64,000 nt of DNA from Neomicrococcus aestuarii (GCF_014201135.1 NZ_JACHDR010000001.1:2294001-2358000); one strand, 5' to 3'. Positions 51,314 through 59,543 are shown, counted from the stretch's first letter. Made by a program: numbers and translations. The notes: generated from the letters alone by a model not told the origin.

Positions 51314-51621
51314 CGGCGGCGAGGGTCGAGCTCCCTCGCGAAGAAAATCGAGGCCTGTTTCAGGATCTCGTTAGACTCTTTCAAGTCCCGCACCTCAGCC
51401 CGGAGCCGCTTGATTTCCTCCAACTCATCAGTGCTTGGTCCGGTCTTCTCACCGGCATCGATCTGAGCCTGGACAACCCAGCGCCGGAGCGATTCAGGGC
51501 CCACCCCGAGCTTCGGGGCCAGTGCCTTGCAGGCAGCATAGACAGACGGGTATTCGGACAACCGATCCATGGTCATGCGCACTGCACGGTCACGAACTTC
51601 GGGCGGGAACTGCTTGGGCAT
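51310..51621 (-). CDS. IS3 OrfA, HTH subunit
   Basis: 103 residues from the ATG at 51621 (MPKQFPPEVRDRAVRMTMDR). HTH (CKALAPKLGVGPESLRRWVV) then a leucine-zipper helix (ELEEIKRLRAEVRDLKESNE) ending in ILKQASIFFARELDPRRR, the standard IS3 OrfA arrangement. It binds the terminal repeats. Confidence 0.92.
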   Translation of the reverse strand: MPKQFPPEVRDRAVRMTMDRLSEYPSVYAACKALAPKLGVGPESLRRWVVQAQIDAGEKTGPSTDELEEIKRLRAEVRDLKESNEILKQASIFFARELDPRRR

Positions 51622-52360
51622 AGTCACTATCTTTCTCACAGAAGATAGCGGCATCAAACCCGGGACGGTTCAACGTGGCGAACCATTCGAGTAGATATTG
51701 GCGGCATCACACTTACTGGCGTAGACATACCTGGAGCGGCAGACATTCAGGCGACCGCGGCACGTAAGAAGCTCTACATCCTCGGTGATTCGTGGGTGGA
51801 AGGAAAATCGTACCGACCTAATGCGGACGGCACGGGTGTTGACAATGGCCCGGGATTTGAGCATATGGCGTTCCTTACGGCTCGCCTACTCAATGCCGCT
51901 CCGATCATCGGAGGCATCGGGGGCACTGGGTATGTGAACCGGTACCCTAACTCACACTATGGGGTAGCATCTCGCATGGATCGGCTTATCGGACATCAGC
52001 CAGACATGGTTCTTGTCTTCGGATCTATCAACGACGGCGCGAACTCAGGCGTTGAAGCCGCCGCGCTGGAGGTTTATGGGCGGATCGCCAATGAGCTTCC
52101 GGGCGTGCCGGTTCTAGTGTGTGCTACTCAGGACTATGGTGAGGGCGCGCCTGCAGCGACCGCGCCAAACCCGGGACACGGGGCAGCAGCCGCGGCATCG
52201 CCGAATGTTGCTGGGCATGTCGAGCCGAATGTTGAGAACTGGGTGACCAGTGCGCATGCGGGTCTCGTGAACAACTCTTACGACAATGCGCACTTAACGA
52301 CCTTTGGAAATCGCCTTTATGCCGAGAAGTTGGCCGCGTTTATAGCGGCTTCTCTAGGGA

Positions 52361-52534
52361 TCACAGCGTAACGAAGATCTGATCCTCAACGGCGCAGGTC
52401 TCTTCGCAAAAGCGCGTGGGCATTGTTGACGTGGACTGCGTGGGCACGTAGGTCTCGCCGCACCAGTCACACCGGCGTGCGCGTATGTCGCGCTCATGCC
52501 ACCACAGCATGATCCGATCCAATGGGGTCATCAT
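52361..52534 (-). CDS. Possible small zinc-finger protein (minus strand)
   Basis: 57 residues with RRCDWCGETYVPTQSTSTMP then TRFCEETCAVED: CxxC...CxxxC typical of small phage zinc fingers. GGGGTG lies upstream. It opposes its neighbours and overlaps the SGNH end by 11 bases, so reality is uncertain. Confidence 0.45.
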   Translation of the reverse strand: MMTPLDRIMLWWHERDIRARRCDWCGETYVPTQSTSTMPTRFCEETCAVEDQIFVTL

Positions 52535-52604
52535 GCACCCCACAGTAACAGGGCGTAACCATGCCTGTATACAGGGCGTTGAAATATTACTAAGGAGTCT
52601 ACAT

Positions 52605-52640
52605 ATGACTGCCTCAAGGCTTAGCTGGTATTCCAGATGA
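52605..52640 (+). CDS. 11-codon leader peptide coupled to membrane protein
   Basis: ATG after TAAGGAG (spacing 7) encodes MTASRLSWYSR and stops at a TGA that overlaps the ATG of the next gene (ATGA). The downstream gene has no ribosome site of its own, which suggests translational coupling. Confidence 0.5.
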   Translation: MTASRLSWYSR

Positions 52641-53101
52641 TCCGCACCTATCATCCGATCTATACGCCGCCGAAGTGGTGGGAGCGCATCCTCGTCCATC
52701 CGATGGAGAACGTGCTCGCGATCCTAGCTATTGCGTTCGGCGCGGTCACAGCCGCAAGTATCCCGCTCGGTAATTTCCAACCGTCTGCATCAATGGCAGA
52801 TATGCCGTGGCCGCTCGTGGCAATCTGCGCGGGCTTCGTTGGCATCGGTGGAGTGACGAGCGTGATCGGCTTGCACTGGCACGACTCGCAAGCCATCAAC
52901 AGGGCGTGGGGGATTGAGCGCACCGGCTGGATACTCTCAGCAGGCGGTTTCTTCGTCTACGCAATCGCCGTAGCCATTAGCTATCCAAACTCTGTTTTCT
53001 CATGGCTCGTACCTGCCGGGCTGGGTATCGCCTCATCTCTACGCGCAATATCGTTACTCGTCATATGGCTGGTGGCGCGCAGAAAGTTGGGGGTGAAATG
53101 A
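52637..53101 (+). CDS. Phage multi-span membrane protein
   Basis: 154 residues with four hydrophobic segments (NVLAILAIAFGAVTAASIPL, WPLVAICAGFVGIGGVTSVI, WILSAGGFFVYAIAVAISYP, AGLGIASSLRAISLLVIWLV). Located at the start of the lysis region; it may be a minor holin or an envelope protein. Confidence 0.65.
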   Translation: MIRTYHPIYTPPKWWERILVHPMENVLAILAIAFGAVTAASIPLGNFQPSASMADMPWPLVAICAGFVGIGGVTSVIGLHWHDSQAINRAWGIERTGWILSAGGFFVYAIAVAISYPNSVFSWLVPAGLGIASSLRAISLLVIWLVARRKLGVK

Positions 53102-53478
53102 GTGAGACGCTAATCATCTCCATCGTCGCGGGCATCCTTACGATCTTCGGCGGCGCTGGCTTTTGGAGCTACAAAGCATCACGAGCCGAAACGCCACTCA
53201 AGCAAGGTGCGCACGATCTTGCGCTGGCGGCGGGTGTCAATCAGATCATGATGGCTTCTTTGGAGGCTGTTCAGGAAGACGCAAAAGAGCTTCGGGAAGA
53301 CCTGAAATCTCTACGAGATGAACTAGAGACCGTCAAGACGGAACTCGACTCAGAGCGCAAGAACTTCACTACCCGCCTCGAACGCTGGGTGATCTGGTAT
53401 CAGCAACTTGCTGTGGGCTGGGAAGTCCACCGCCAGAAACCACACGCACCACCACCACCGGACAACCTAAGCGCCTGA
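53098..53478 (+). CDS. Membrane-anchored coiled-coil lysis-region protein
   Basis: 126 residues: one TM helix (LIISIVAGILTIFGGAGFWS), a long coiled coil (LREDLKSLRDELETVKTELD) and a proline-rich tail (HAPPPPDNLSA). ATGA overlap. Similar proteins accompany holin and endolysin in actinophages. Role not proved. Confidence 0.65.
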   Translation: MSETLIISIVAGILTIFGGAGFWSYKASRAETPLKQGAHDLALAAGVNQIMMASLEAVQEDAKELREDLKSLRDELETVKTELDSERKNFTTRLERWVIWYQQLAVGWEVHRQKPHAPPPPDNLSA

Positions 53479-53504
53479 GAGGGTGCTTTTTATTGGAGTG
53501 AGAC

Positions 53505-54293
53505 ATGCAGTACAGCCCACCAGTACCCTCGAACTGCCGTCACATTAGCGGCTCAGAGTTCGCGAAAATCTCAGCTATCCGTGGCGGCATCCCACACGCG
53601 GGTATCGACTTCCAACCTCCAACCGCTGGGCAACTCGGCGTACCTGTGTACGCGGTAGTGGCCGGCGTTGTCGAAGCGCTGTTCACTGAGATCAAACCCG
53701 GCGACCTGAGCAATCCGCTCTACCCGCGCCACACCGGCAATGTCGTCGCAATCCGCGACGATCTTGGACGCGTGTGGACATACCAGCACGGGCGTAACTT
53801 CCAAGTGAAGTACGGACAGCGCGTCGAGTCAGGCCAGCACCTCTGCGACATGTGGAAATCCGGCAACGTGTCCGGCGTCCACCTGCACATGGGACTTCGC
53901 GTAAACGGCGAATGGCAAGACCCAACCCCAGTACTCAAAGCTAACGGCGTCTGGCCAATTGGCTACAAGCCAACCGTTACACCAACCTCCACCACCGCAA
54001 AGGACGAAATCGACATGGCATCACTAGCAGACCTCCGCATCATCGTCACCAAAGCAATCGACACCGCAGTAAGCAAGCTCGCCACGGCCAACCAGGTCAA
54101 CAGCGTCTACATCCGCCAACGCGAATATCAGGCATCCACCGACGAGCAGATTCGACAGCTCGCAGAAGCCACCAAGACCACCATCGACTACGGCAAGGTC
54201 AAGGAAGCCGCAAAGGCTGGCGCATCCGCAGCTATCGCGGAAGGTGTCACCATCGAAGGCACGGCGACCGTAGAGCTCAAGGCGGCTGAGTAA
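53505..54293 (+). CDS. Endolysin, M23 metallopeptidase
   Basis: 262 residues, GAGTGAGAC upstream. M23 domain with GGIPHAGIDFQ (His31, Asp35) and SGVHLHMGL (His126, His128) coordinating zinc; then a Thr/Pro linker (TPTSTTAKDE) and a helical C-terminal domain (LADLRIIVTKAIDTAVSKLA) that may bind the wall. It cuts peptidoglycan cross-bridges at lysis. No amidase or glycosidase gene is seen. Confidence 0.88.
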   Translation: MQYSPPVPSNCRHISGSEFAKISAIRGGIPHAGIDFQPPTAGQLGVPVYAVVAGVVEALFTEIKPGDLSNPLYPRHTGNVVAIRDDLGRVWTYQHGRNFQVKYGQRVESGQHLCDMWKSGNVSGVHLHMGLRVNGEWQDPTPVLKANGVWPIGYKPTVTPTSTTAKDEIDMASLADLRIIVTKAIDTAVSKLATANQVNSVYIRQREYQASTDEQIRQLAEATKTTIDYGKVKEAAKAGASAAIAEGVTIEGTATVELKAAE

Positions 54294-54529
54294 TGTTGTG
54301 GACTAGCGCATTCTGGAAAGGTGCGGCGGAAAGAGCGATCAAGACTTTCGCACAAGTCCTCGCGAGCTACTTCGCCGTTGGCACCACGGGACTCATAGAG
54401 TTCAACTGGATCACCTCGCTATCCCTTGCGGGTGGCGCGCTTGTTGCGTCATTGCTGACCTCCATCGGCAACGCTGAATTCACGGCTGGCACGAGCTACG
54501 ACGGCAAGTATGTGGATGTTAGCGAGTAG
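54293..54529 (+). CDS. Holin (r1t-like)
   Basis: 78 residues, TAATG junction with the endolysin. WTSAFWKGAAERAIKTFAQV then LASYFAVGTTGLIEFNWITS and LSLAGGALVASLLTSIGNAE: two hydrophobic segments as in r1t-type holins of actinophages. It opens the membrane for the endolysin. Confidence 0.88.
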   Translation: MLWTSAFWKGAAERAIKTFAQVLASYFAVGTTGLIEFNWITSLSLAGGALVASLLTSIGNAEFTAGTSYDGKYVDVSE

Positions 54530-54585
54530 ACTGTAATCACTATGATCCGTAGGGCTTGAAAGAGCACACCGCGAATCCTCAAAAA

Positions 54586-54628
54586 GACCCCCGCTTACTC
54601 ATTGCGAGTCGGCGGGGGTTCTTTTTTT
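54586..54628. terminator. Bidirectional terminator
   Basis: ACCCCCGC/GCGGGGGT stem with flanking AAAAA (54581-54585) and seven T (54622-54628), between the holin (plus) and integrase (minus). Both directions have a T-tract. Confidence 0.85.
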
Positions 54629-54632
54629 GTGC

Positions 54633-55823
54633 CTACTTTTGGGGGAGCTGAAGCATGGCGACGATGCCCTCCATGGACTTCTTCATTTCGCCGACATTGC
54701 CACGAGTCTTATATCCTCGCGTGACGCCGCGTGTCGAGTGTCCAACGAGCTGCATGATGATGTGCTCAGAGGTTCCAATCTCATAGAGGAAATCCACCGT
54801 GGTATGTCGCACGCCGTGGAGCTTCACGTCGCCATTGACACCGGCGTCTATGAGTAACTGTCGCCATTGCTTCGACACCTCGGCTGGATCCAGTGCGCCA
54901 CCATTAGGATCAGTGAACACGAGGCCGCTAGTCCTGTCGCCGATATGCCGATCAAGGATAGCTTTGAGCACATCCACAACAGGCGGAGTTCGCCAGCCCG
55001 CTTGAGACTTCGGACGCGTGAGGTACAAGCTCTTTTCGACATGCCGATACTCGAAAGATTCGGGAACCTGGGATATATCTTTGATGCGCTGCATCTGCCA
55101 CGAAATATCTAGAACGTCAGACACACGATCAACTTCCAAGCCGATCACTTCATTGCGACGCGCTCCGGTCAGTAGGTAGGTTGCCCATAGCGCACCATCG
55201 GGGCGAGTGACCACATAAGCGAACACGCGGCGGTATTCGTCAATCGTCAGTGCCACCTCCTTGGCGACGCGCTTCTGTGGGCGGTCTACGCGCTCGCAGA
55301 CATTCGATGCAATGATCCCCTCGCGAACTGCACCTTTGAGCGCACCACTTAGCGTGTTGTGAATGAGCAGGATGTACGTACTCGAAAGCATCTCTGCATC
55401 TTCTGGGGGATCCGACAAGAACCGAAGCTTCTTATCCTTTGGCGTCTCGAATAGGACTTCATGCATTCGGCGCACATCGCTAGGTGTGATCTTATCGAGT
55501 CGCCGTCGTCCAAGTAGTGGATTGATGTACTCACGGAATGCGATCACATAGCCGTTGACCGTGGACGGCGAGCGCTTCTTACGCACATCTGCCAGCCATT
55601 GCTCAGACCATCGCTCTAGTGTGATCGAGCTTGTCGCCACGTCGTGAGACTTCGAGAGTTCGCCCTTGATCTTCCGCAGCTCACTCAAGGCTTCTTGCTT
55701 CGACTTTCGACGCACCACTTTACGGCGACGCTTCCCATCGAGACCGGGCGGTAACTCCACTCGGACTTCCCATAAACCTTGTGGGTTCTTGAAGATTGAA
55801 CCCTCGCCTTTACCTCTTGCCAT
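54633..55823 (-). CDS. int: Tyrosine site-specific integrase
   Basis: 396 residues. N-terminal arm-binding domain (GEGSIFKNPQGLWEVRVELP, about 1-60), SAM-like core-binding domain (about 65-175), and catalytic domain with Arg in TGARRNEVIGLE, Lys in LTRPKSQAGW, HGVRHT, VGHST and Tyr in RGYKTRG. Length and layout fit lambda-type integrases. It lies 125 bp from attR and would catalyse integration at tRNA-Met; arm-site candidates are just upstream of its ATG, so it may repress itself. Confidence 0.95.
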   Translation of the reverse strand: MARGKGEGSIFKNPQGLWEVRVELPPGLDGKRRRKVVRRKSKQEALSELRKIKGELSKSHDVATSSITLERWSEQWLADVRKKRSPSTVNGYVIAFREYINPLLGRRRLDKITPSDVRRMHEVLFETPKDKKLRFLSDPPEDAEMLSSTYILLIHNTLSGALKGAVREGIIASNVCERVDRPQKRVAKEVALTIDEYRRVFAYVVTRPDGALWATYLLTGARRNEVIGLEVDRVSDVLDISWQMQRIKDISQVPESFEYRHVEKSLYLTRPKSQAGWRTPPVVDVLKAILDRHIGDRTSGLVFTDPNGGALDPAEVSKQWRQLLIDAGVNGDVKLHGVRHTTVDFLYEIGTSEHIIMQLVGHSTRGVTRGYKTRGNVGEMKKSMEGIVAMLQLPQK

Positions 55824-55836
55824 TTTACTAATCCCT

Positions 55837-55860
55837 AGGTGTACCCATTGGTGTACCCAT
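55837..55860 (+). promoter_or_regulatory. Integrase arm-type sites, right arm (candidate)
   Basis: Abutting AGGTGTACCCAT (55837-55848) and TGGTGTACCCAT (55849-55860), matching the pair at 13,471. They lie 14 bases upstream of the integrase start codon. Confidence 0.7.
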
Positions 55861-55947
55861 TGCCACCATAGGCTAGCGTACTCTGTCTATTGGAAAACCC
55901 CTAGAATCCGCGGAACTTTGAGGTATTCCATCTCTCAAGTGTACTTT

Positions 55948-55999
55948 GCGCACGACTCATAATCGTGAGGTCGCGGGATCGAGTCCCGCCACCGCTACC
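55948..55999 (+). repeat. attR core
   Basis: Exact copy of 13349-13400. This is the original 3' part of the host tRNA gene, now separated from its 5' part; the remaining fragment lacks D arm and acceptor 5' strand and cannot be a tRNA. Confidence 0.95.
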
Positions 56000-56005
56000 A
56001 ACAAC

Positions 56006-56044
56006 AAAAAGTCTCGCAGCATCCTGGATGTTGCGAGACTTTTT
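56006..56044 (+). terminator. Host terminator originally behind tRNA-Met
   Basis: AAAAAGTCTCGCA (56006-56018) pairs perfectly with TGCGAGACTTTTT (56032-56044); works in either direction. It would have served the tRNA before phage entry. Confidence 0.85.
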
Positions 56045-56245
56045 CGTTTCCCCGCTGTCGCGATTCCGAACCCAAACAAATGTAAACGTTTGTTACGTGC
56101 GGACCGGGCCCAGCGTCGTCGTACTGGCTGAACGTCGCGACTGTTTCGCGCCACTGCTGGTAAGTAGCGAATATTGCGCGCCCGCTCAGAAGGGCGCGTA
56201 GGCGACGCAACTGTGGCTACGTGAGCCCATCCCACCCTGAACCGC

Positions 56246-56370
56246 ATGTGAGGCCGCTAAACTGCAACTCACGCCCATGTGAGGCCACTTCTCGACGATC
56301 CAGATCTATGTGAGGCCCCTTCACAACAACCCGCCTCCATGCGAGAACGTTTTACAGCTAGAAAATGCTC
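56246..56370. repeat. 31-bp-period degenerate tandem repeat
   Basis: ATGTGAG/ATGCGAG starts at 56246, 56277, 56308 and 56339, exactly 31 bp apart, each followed by GCC or AAC and a variable tail ending near CAACTCACGCC. Units resemble those at 9,202. The whole stretch 56,045-56,440 has no convincing gene. Confidence 0.7.
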
Positions 56371-56440
56371 GGACTCTGTAGAACTTTGTCCGCACATAGA
56401 GGTGGCGAGAGAACCGCGCGGTTGCCATAAACTGGAGACC

Positions 56441-56668
56441 ATGTTGCCCTGGGACCAGACCTCTAAAGCGTACAAAATTGCCATCATTGGATCGTTTGCT
56501 TTCTCGATCCTTGGCATTGTGCTTGCCGTCATTGGTTCCCAGGTGCAGAATCAGCCGGTGATGTTCACGGCTATCGGGTTCCTGATTGTGGGAATCGTGA
56601 TTCACATCGTGGGGCTGTTTATCCGCACGCGAGACGCTCGCGTTTACCGCAAGAGCCTCAAGAAGTAG
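56441..56668 (+). CDS. Small two-span membrane protein
   Basis: 75 residues; TGGAG before the ATG. TM helices IAIIGSFAFSILGIVLAVIG and FTAIGFLIVGIVIHIVGLFI, with a basic tail (RTRDARVYRKSLKK). Longer in-frame versions run into the repeats and are rejected. No family recognised. Confidence 0.65.
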   Translation: MLPWDQTSKAYKIAIIGSFAFSILGIVLAVIGSQVQNQPVMFTAIGFLIVGIVIHIVGLFIRTRDARVYRKSLKK

Positions 56669-56690
56669 CAGGCACGCCCGACGAGGATCT

Positions 56691-57044
56691 TCAAGAACCG
56701 GTTGTCGCGAGAACCTTGGTAGTTTTCTTGGGCGCAGGATCCGCGGTCAAGAACGCCAAAGCGACGTCCAGGAGTTCCAGGATGCCGTCGTCGGTGACCG
56801 TGTAGTACACGTGTGCACCATCGCGTCGCGAACTCACAACCCGGTTTTTGCGCAGCACCTTCAAATGCTGCGAGAGATGGCTCGGCTCAATTTCCATGTA
56901 GTCCAAGAAGTGGGAAACGGGAGCGGTGTTGTCCTCTGAGTCGCGCAAGAGCTCAAGGACTCGAATGCGCGCCGGGTGGCCCAGACTCTTGAAGAGATTG
57001 GCCTTGATTTCATACAGCGGCATGAGCCGTGGTTCTAACAACAT
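56691..57044 (-). CDS. ArsR-family HTH regulator
   Basis: 117 residues from ATG 57044. EIKANLFKSLGHPARIRVLE, EIEPSHLSQHLKVLRKNRVV and GAHVYYTVTDDGILELLDVA are the full winged HTH of ArsR/SmtB. No obvious metal-binding Cys pair in the recognition helix, so the signal may not be a metal. It is divergent from the sugar transporter operon across 235 bp and may regulate it. Confidence 0.85.
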   Translation of the reverse strand: MLLEPRLMPLYEIKANLFKSLGHPARIRVLELLRDSEDNTAPVSHFLDYMEIEPSHLSQHLKVLRKNRVVSSRRDGAHVYYTVTDDGILELLDVALAFLTADPAPKKTTKVLATTGS

Positions 57045-57279
57045 GGTGCCCCCGAAATGCCGGAAACTTGCTGTTCCCCGCGAATAGCTCCAATATACAT
57101 ACACTGTTACTAAATACGTTGGATTCACCATATAGATTGTTTGTGCGGTGACTTTAAATGTTTCCTGAAGTAGATATTTTGTGACGAGAGTCATAGGCTC
57201 GCAGGATGAAGGACAACGTGACTTCGCTACTGAGCGGGGTCACCGGTAGTTTTCAATCGCACTCGAGGGGGAGGGGCGT

Positions 57280-58635
57280 ATGCTCACTCGGAAACCCAAA
57301 ACAGGTACGGGTCAGGGGTTGGGGGTGACACCGTTGCCTGCGCAATCGCGAGGACGACGACGCTGGGTCGCCTTAGCGCTGGCAGCGTGCTCCGCTGTGG
57401 TTATGACAGGCTGCGGACCAGCTCAGGAGACCACCCCGACGCTGACGTGGTACATCAATCCAGACGATGGCGGTCAGGCCGAACTGGCTCAGCAATGCAC
57501 CACCGAGGCTAACGGTAAGTACCGGATCCAGACCTCCCTGCTGCCCAATGAAGCGGCATCGCAGCGAGAGCAACTGGCTCGCCGCCTTGCGGCTGGCGAT
57601 TCCTCGATGGACATCATGAGTCTTGACCCGCCGTTCATCCCGGAGCTCGCAGAACCAGGCTTCCTAGCGCCCATTCCAGAGGATGTCGCCGAGCGCACCA
57701 CGCAAAACACGCTCGAGGGCGCTCTTGCAGGCGCCCAATGGAAGGGTGAGCTCGTCACCGTCCCGTTCTGGGCTAACACGCAGCTCTTGTGGTACCGCAA
57801 GTCCGTCGTTGAAAAGGCCGGGCTGGACGCGTCCAAGCCGATCACGTGGGATCAGCTCATCGAAGTAGCGCGGGACCAAAAGAAGTTCCTCGGCGTTCAA
57901 GGTAGCCGGGCGGAATCCATGACGGTGTGGATCAACGCGCTGGTGGAATCCTCCGGCGGCCACGTGGTGGAGAACCCCGAGGCACCTGCTGACGAAATCA
58001 GCATCGGCCTCGATTCGGAAGCCGGTCAGAAGGCCGCCGAAATCGTCGGCACTATCGGTCGAGAAGGCCTGGGCTCACCGGGTCTTCCCACGCAGGCAGA
58101 AAACGCCTCCATGCTACTGTTCCAGGGCGATGACGGCTCCTTCATGGTGAACTGGCCGTTCGTCTGGCCAGCCACCAACTCAGCGATCAAGGCCGGAACC
58201 CTTCCAGCCTCACTCGCTAGTGACATTGGTTGGACCATCTACCCTCGCACGGATGCTTCCAAGGAATCAGCGCCGCCACTGGGTGGCATCAACCTTGGCG
58301 TCGGTTCCTCCTCGAAGCACCCGGACCTCGCTTATGAAGCCATCGAGTGCATCGTCTCGCCAGAGCACCAAACGCAATATTTCGTCACGAACGGCAACCC
58401 GCCGTCTGACTCCACTGCGTATGACGCCGCTGAGGTGAAGGAAAAGTTCCCGATGGCCCCGGTCATTCGTGAATCGCTGGATCAGGCAGCTCCTCGCCCG
58501 CAGACTCCGTACTACAACGAGGTATCCACCTCCATTCAGCAGTTCTGGGCGCCGGCTTCGGACGTCACCGCGGACACCCCCAAGAACAACACTGAATTCA
58601 TCCTGCAGGTTCTGCGAGGGGAGCGCTTGCTATGA
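57280..58635 (+). CDS. lpqY: ABC sugar-binding lipoprotein (LpqY-like)
   Basis: 451 residues. Basic N-terminus, hydrophobic segment WVALALAACSAVVMTGC with lipobox Cys at about 45, then an extracellular family-1 solute-binding fold (TLTWYINPDDGGQAELAQQC ... DIMSLDPPFIPELA). Order with the next three genes equals lpqY-sugA-sugB-sugC, the trehalose importer of mycobacteria; the sugar here is inferred. GAGGGGGAGGGG precedes the start. Confidence 0.85.
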   Translation: MLTRKPKTGTGQGLGVTPLPAQSRGRRRWVALALAACSAVVMTGCGPAQETTPTLTWYINPDDGGQAELAQQCTTEANGKYRIQTSLLPNEAASQREQLARRLAAGDSSMDIMSLDPPFIPELAEPGFLAPIPEDVAERTTQNTLEGALAGAQWKGELVTVPFWANTQLLWYRKSVVEKAGLDASKPITWDQLIEVARDQKKFLGVQGSRAESMTVWINALVESSGGHVVENPEAPADEISIGLDSEAGQKAAEIVGTIGREGLGSPGLPTQAENASMLLFQGDDGSFMVNWPFVWPATNSAIKAGTLPASLASDIGWTIYPRTDASKESAPPLGGINLGVGSSSKHPDLAYEAIECIVSPEHQTQYFVTNGNPPSDSTAYDAAEVKEKFPMAPVIRESLDQAAPRPQTPYYNEVSTSIQQFWAPASDVTADTPKNNTEFILQVLRGERLL

Positions 58636-59543
58636 GCAAAGTTGTTAGCGCCCGGCAACGGGCAGAGACAAGACTCGGCTGGCTCCTAGCTGGCCCGGCC
58701 TTCATCATCATGCTGTTGGTGACGCTGTACCCCATCTTGCAAGCCGTCTGGGATTCGCTCTTTAGTTTCCGTCTCACGGCACCGGATGATCGCGAGCTCG
58801 TGTGGCTCAAGAACTATGGCGTGATCTTCTCAGACGCGATCTTCTGGCGAGACCTCGGCGTCACGCTCCTGATCACCGTGGTGACGGTCGCTGTGGAACT
58901 CGTGTTGGGCTTCGCTCTTGCACTCGTAATGCACAAGGCCTTGAAATCGGTCCGTGGACTGGTTCGCACCGCGATCCTGATTCCTTACGGCATCATCACT
59001 GTTGTCAGCGCTTTCTCCTGGTACTACATGTTTGACATCAAATCCGGGTTCATCAACTCCTGGTTTGACTGGATCCCAGGAATCGGCGCGGACACCAACT
59101 GGTTCGCAAACGCTGGAACCAGCCTCTTCGTGATTATGGCTTCCGAAATTTGGAAGACCACACCGTTCATCTCGCTCTTGCTCCTCGCGGGTCTGGCCCA
59201 AGTGCCGGACGAGCTCACGGAAGCGGCAGAGGTTGACGGTGCCACATGGTGGGAACGTATGAAGCGCGTCATCTTGCCGAACATGAAGGCGGCCATCATG
59301 GTGGCGCTCCTGTTCCGAGCGCTCGATGCCTTCCGCATCTTTGACAACGTCTTCATCATGACCAACGGCGCGTACGGCACGGAAGTGCTGTCCTTGCTGG
59401 CCTACCGCACCTCGATTGGCCGACTCGAGATCGGCCTCGGATCGGCGGTCTCGGTGATTCTGTTCATTTGCGTCCTGCTCATCACTTTTGTTGCGGTGAA
59501 GCTGTTCAAGGTTGATCTCGCAGGTTCAAGGGGTGTCAAGTAA
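58632..59543 (+). CDS. sugA: ABC sugar transporter permease (SugA-like)
   Basis: 303 residues, ATGA overlap with the binding protein. Six TM helices; the EAA loop EAAEVDGATWWERMKRVILP is intact and contacts the ATPase. Partner permease follows with a 1-base junction. Confidence 0.88.
   Translation: MSKVVSARQRAETRLGWLLAGPAFIIMLLVTLYPILQAVWDSLFSFRLTAPDDRELVWLKNYGVIFSDAIFWRDLGVTLLITVVTVAVELVLGFALALVMHKALKSVRGLVRTAILIPYGIITVVSAFSWYYMFDIKSGFINSWFDWIPGIGADTNWFANAGTSLFVIMASEIWKTTPFISLLLLAGLAQVPDELTEAAEVDGATWWERMKRVILPNMKAAIMVALLFRALDAFRIFDNVFIMTNGAYGTEVLSLLAYRTSIGRLEIGLGSAVSVILFICVLLITFVAVKLFKVDLAGSRGVK

Larger units (their letters stand above)
50317..51672 (-). mobile_element. IS3-family insertion sequence (1356 bp)
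   Basis: Ends begin TGAACCGTCCCGGG, with 22 of 26 terminal bases complementary (50317-50342 and 51647-51672), and ACG is duplicated at 50314-50316 and 51673-51675. OrfA and OrfB are both full length with the DDE triad, so the element may still be active. It is unrelated in sequence to the remnant at 1,440. Confidence 0.93.
49900..52371 (+). pseudogene. SGNH hydrolase tail gene split by an IS3 element
   Basis: Exon-like halves 49900-50316 and 51676-52371. Removing 50317-51675 joins GGT ACG to TGG CGA in frame, giving about 370 residues: a beta-rich N-terminal domain, then an SGNH esterase with block I LYILGDSWVEG, block III FGSINDGAN and block V DNAHLTTFGNRLYAEKL. Such tail esterases de-acetylate or trim surface glycans. 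As it stands the protein stops soon after entering the IS, without its catalytic part. Confidence 0.9.
13349..55999. mobile_element. Complete siphovirus-type prophage
   Basis: About 42.6 kb between the 52-bp att repeats. It contains in order: immunity switch, recombination, replication, accessory early genes, packaging, head, tail, lysis and integrase. All structural modules are present. The main visible lesion is the IS3 element in the SGNH hydrolase gene. In the circular form the integrase and repressor would lie next to each other across attP. Confidence 0.96.

Noticed and set aside
56246-56370. CRISPR-like 31-bp periodicity
   Set aside because: Repeats are contiguous and degenerate with no unique spacers and no cas genes nearby.
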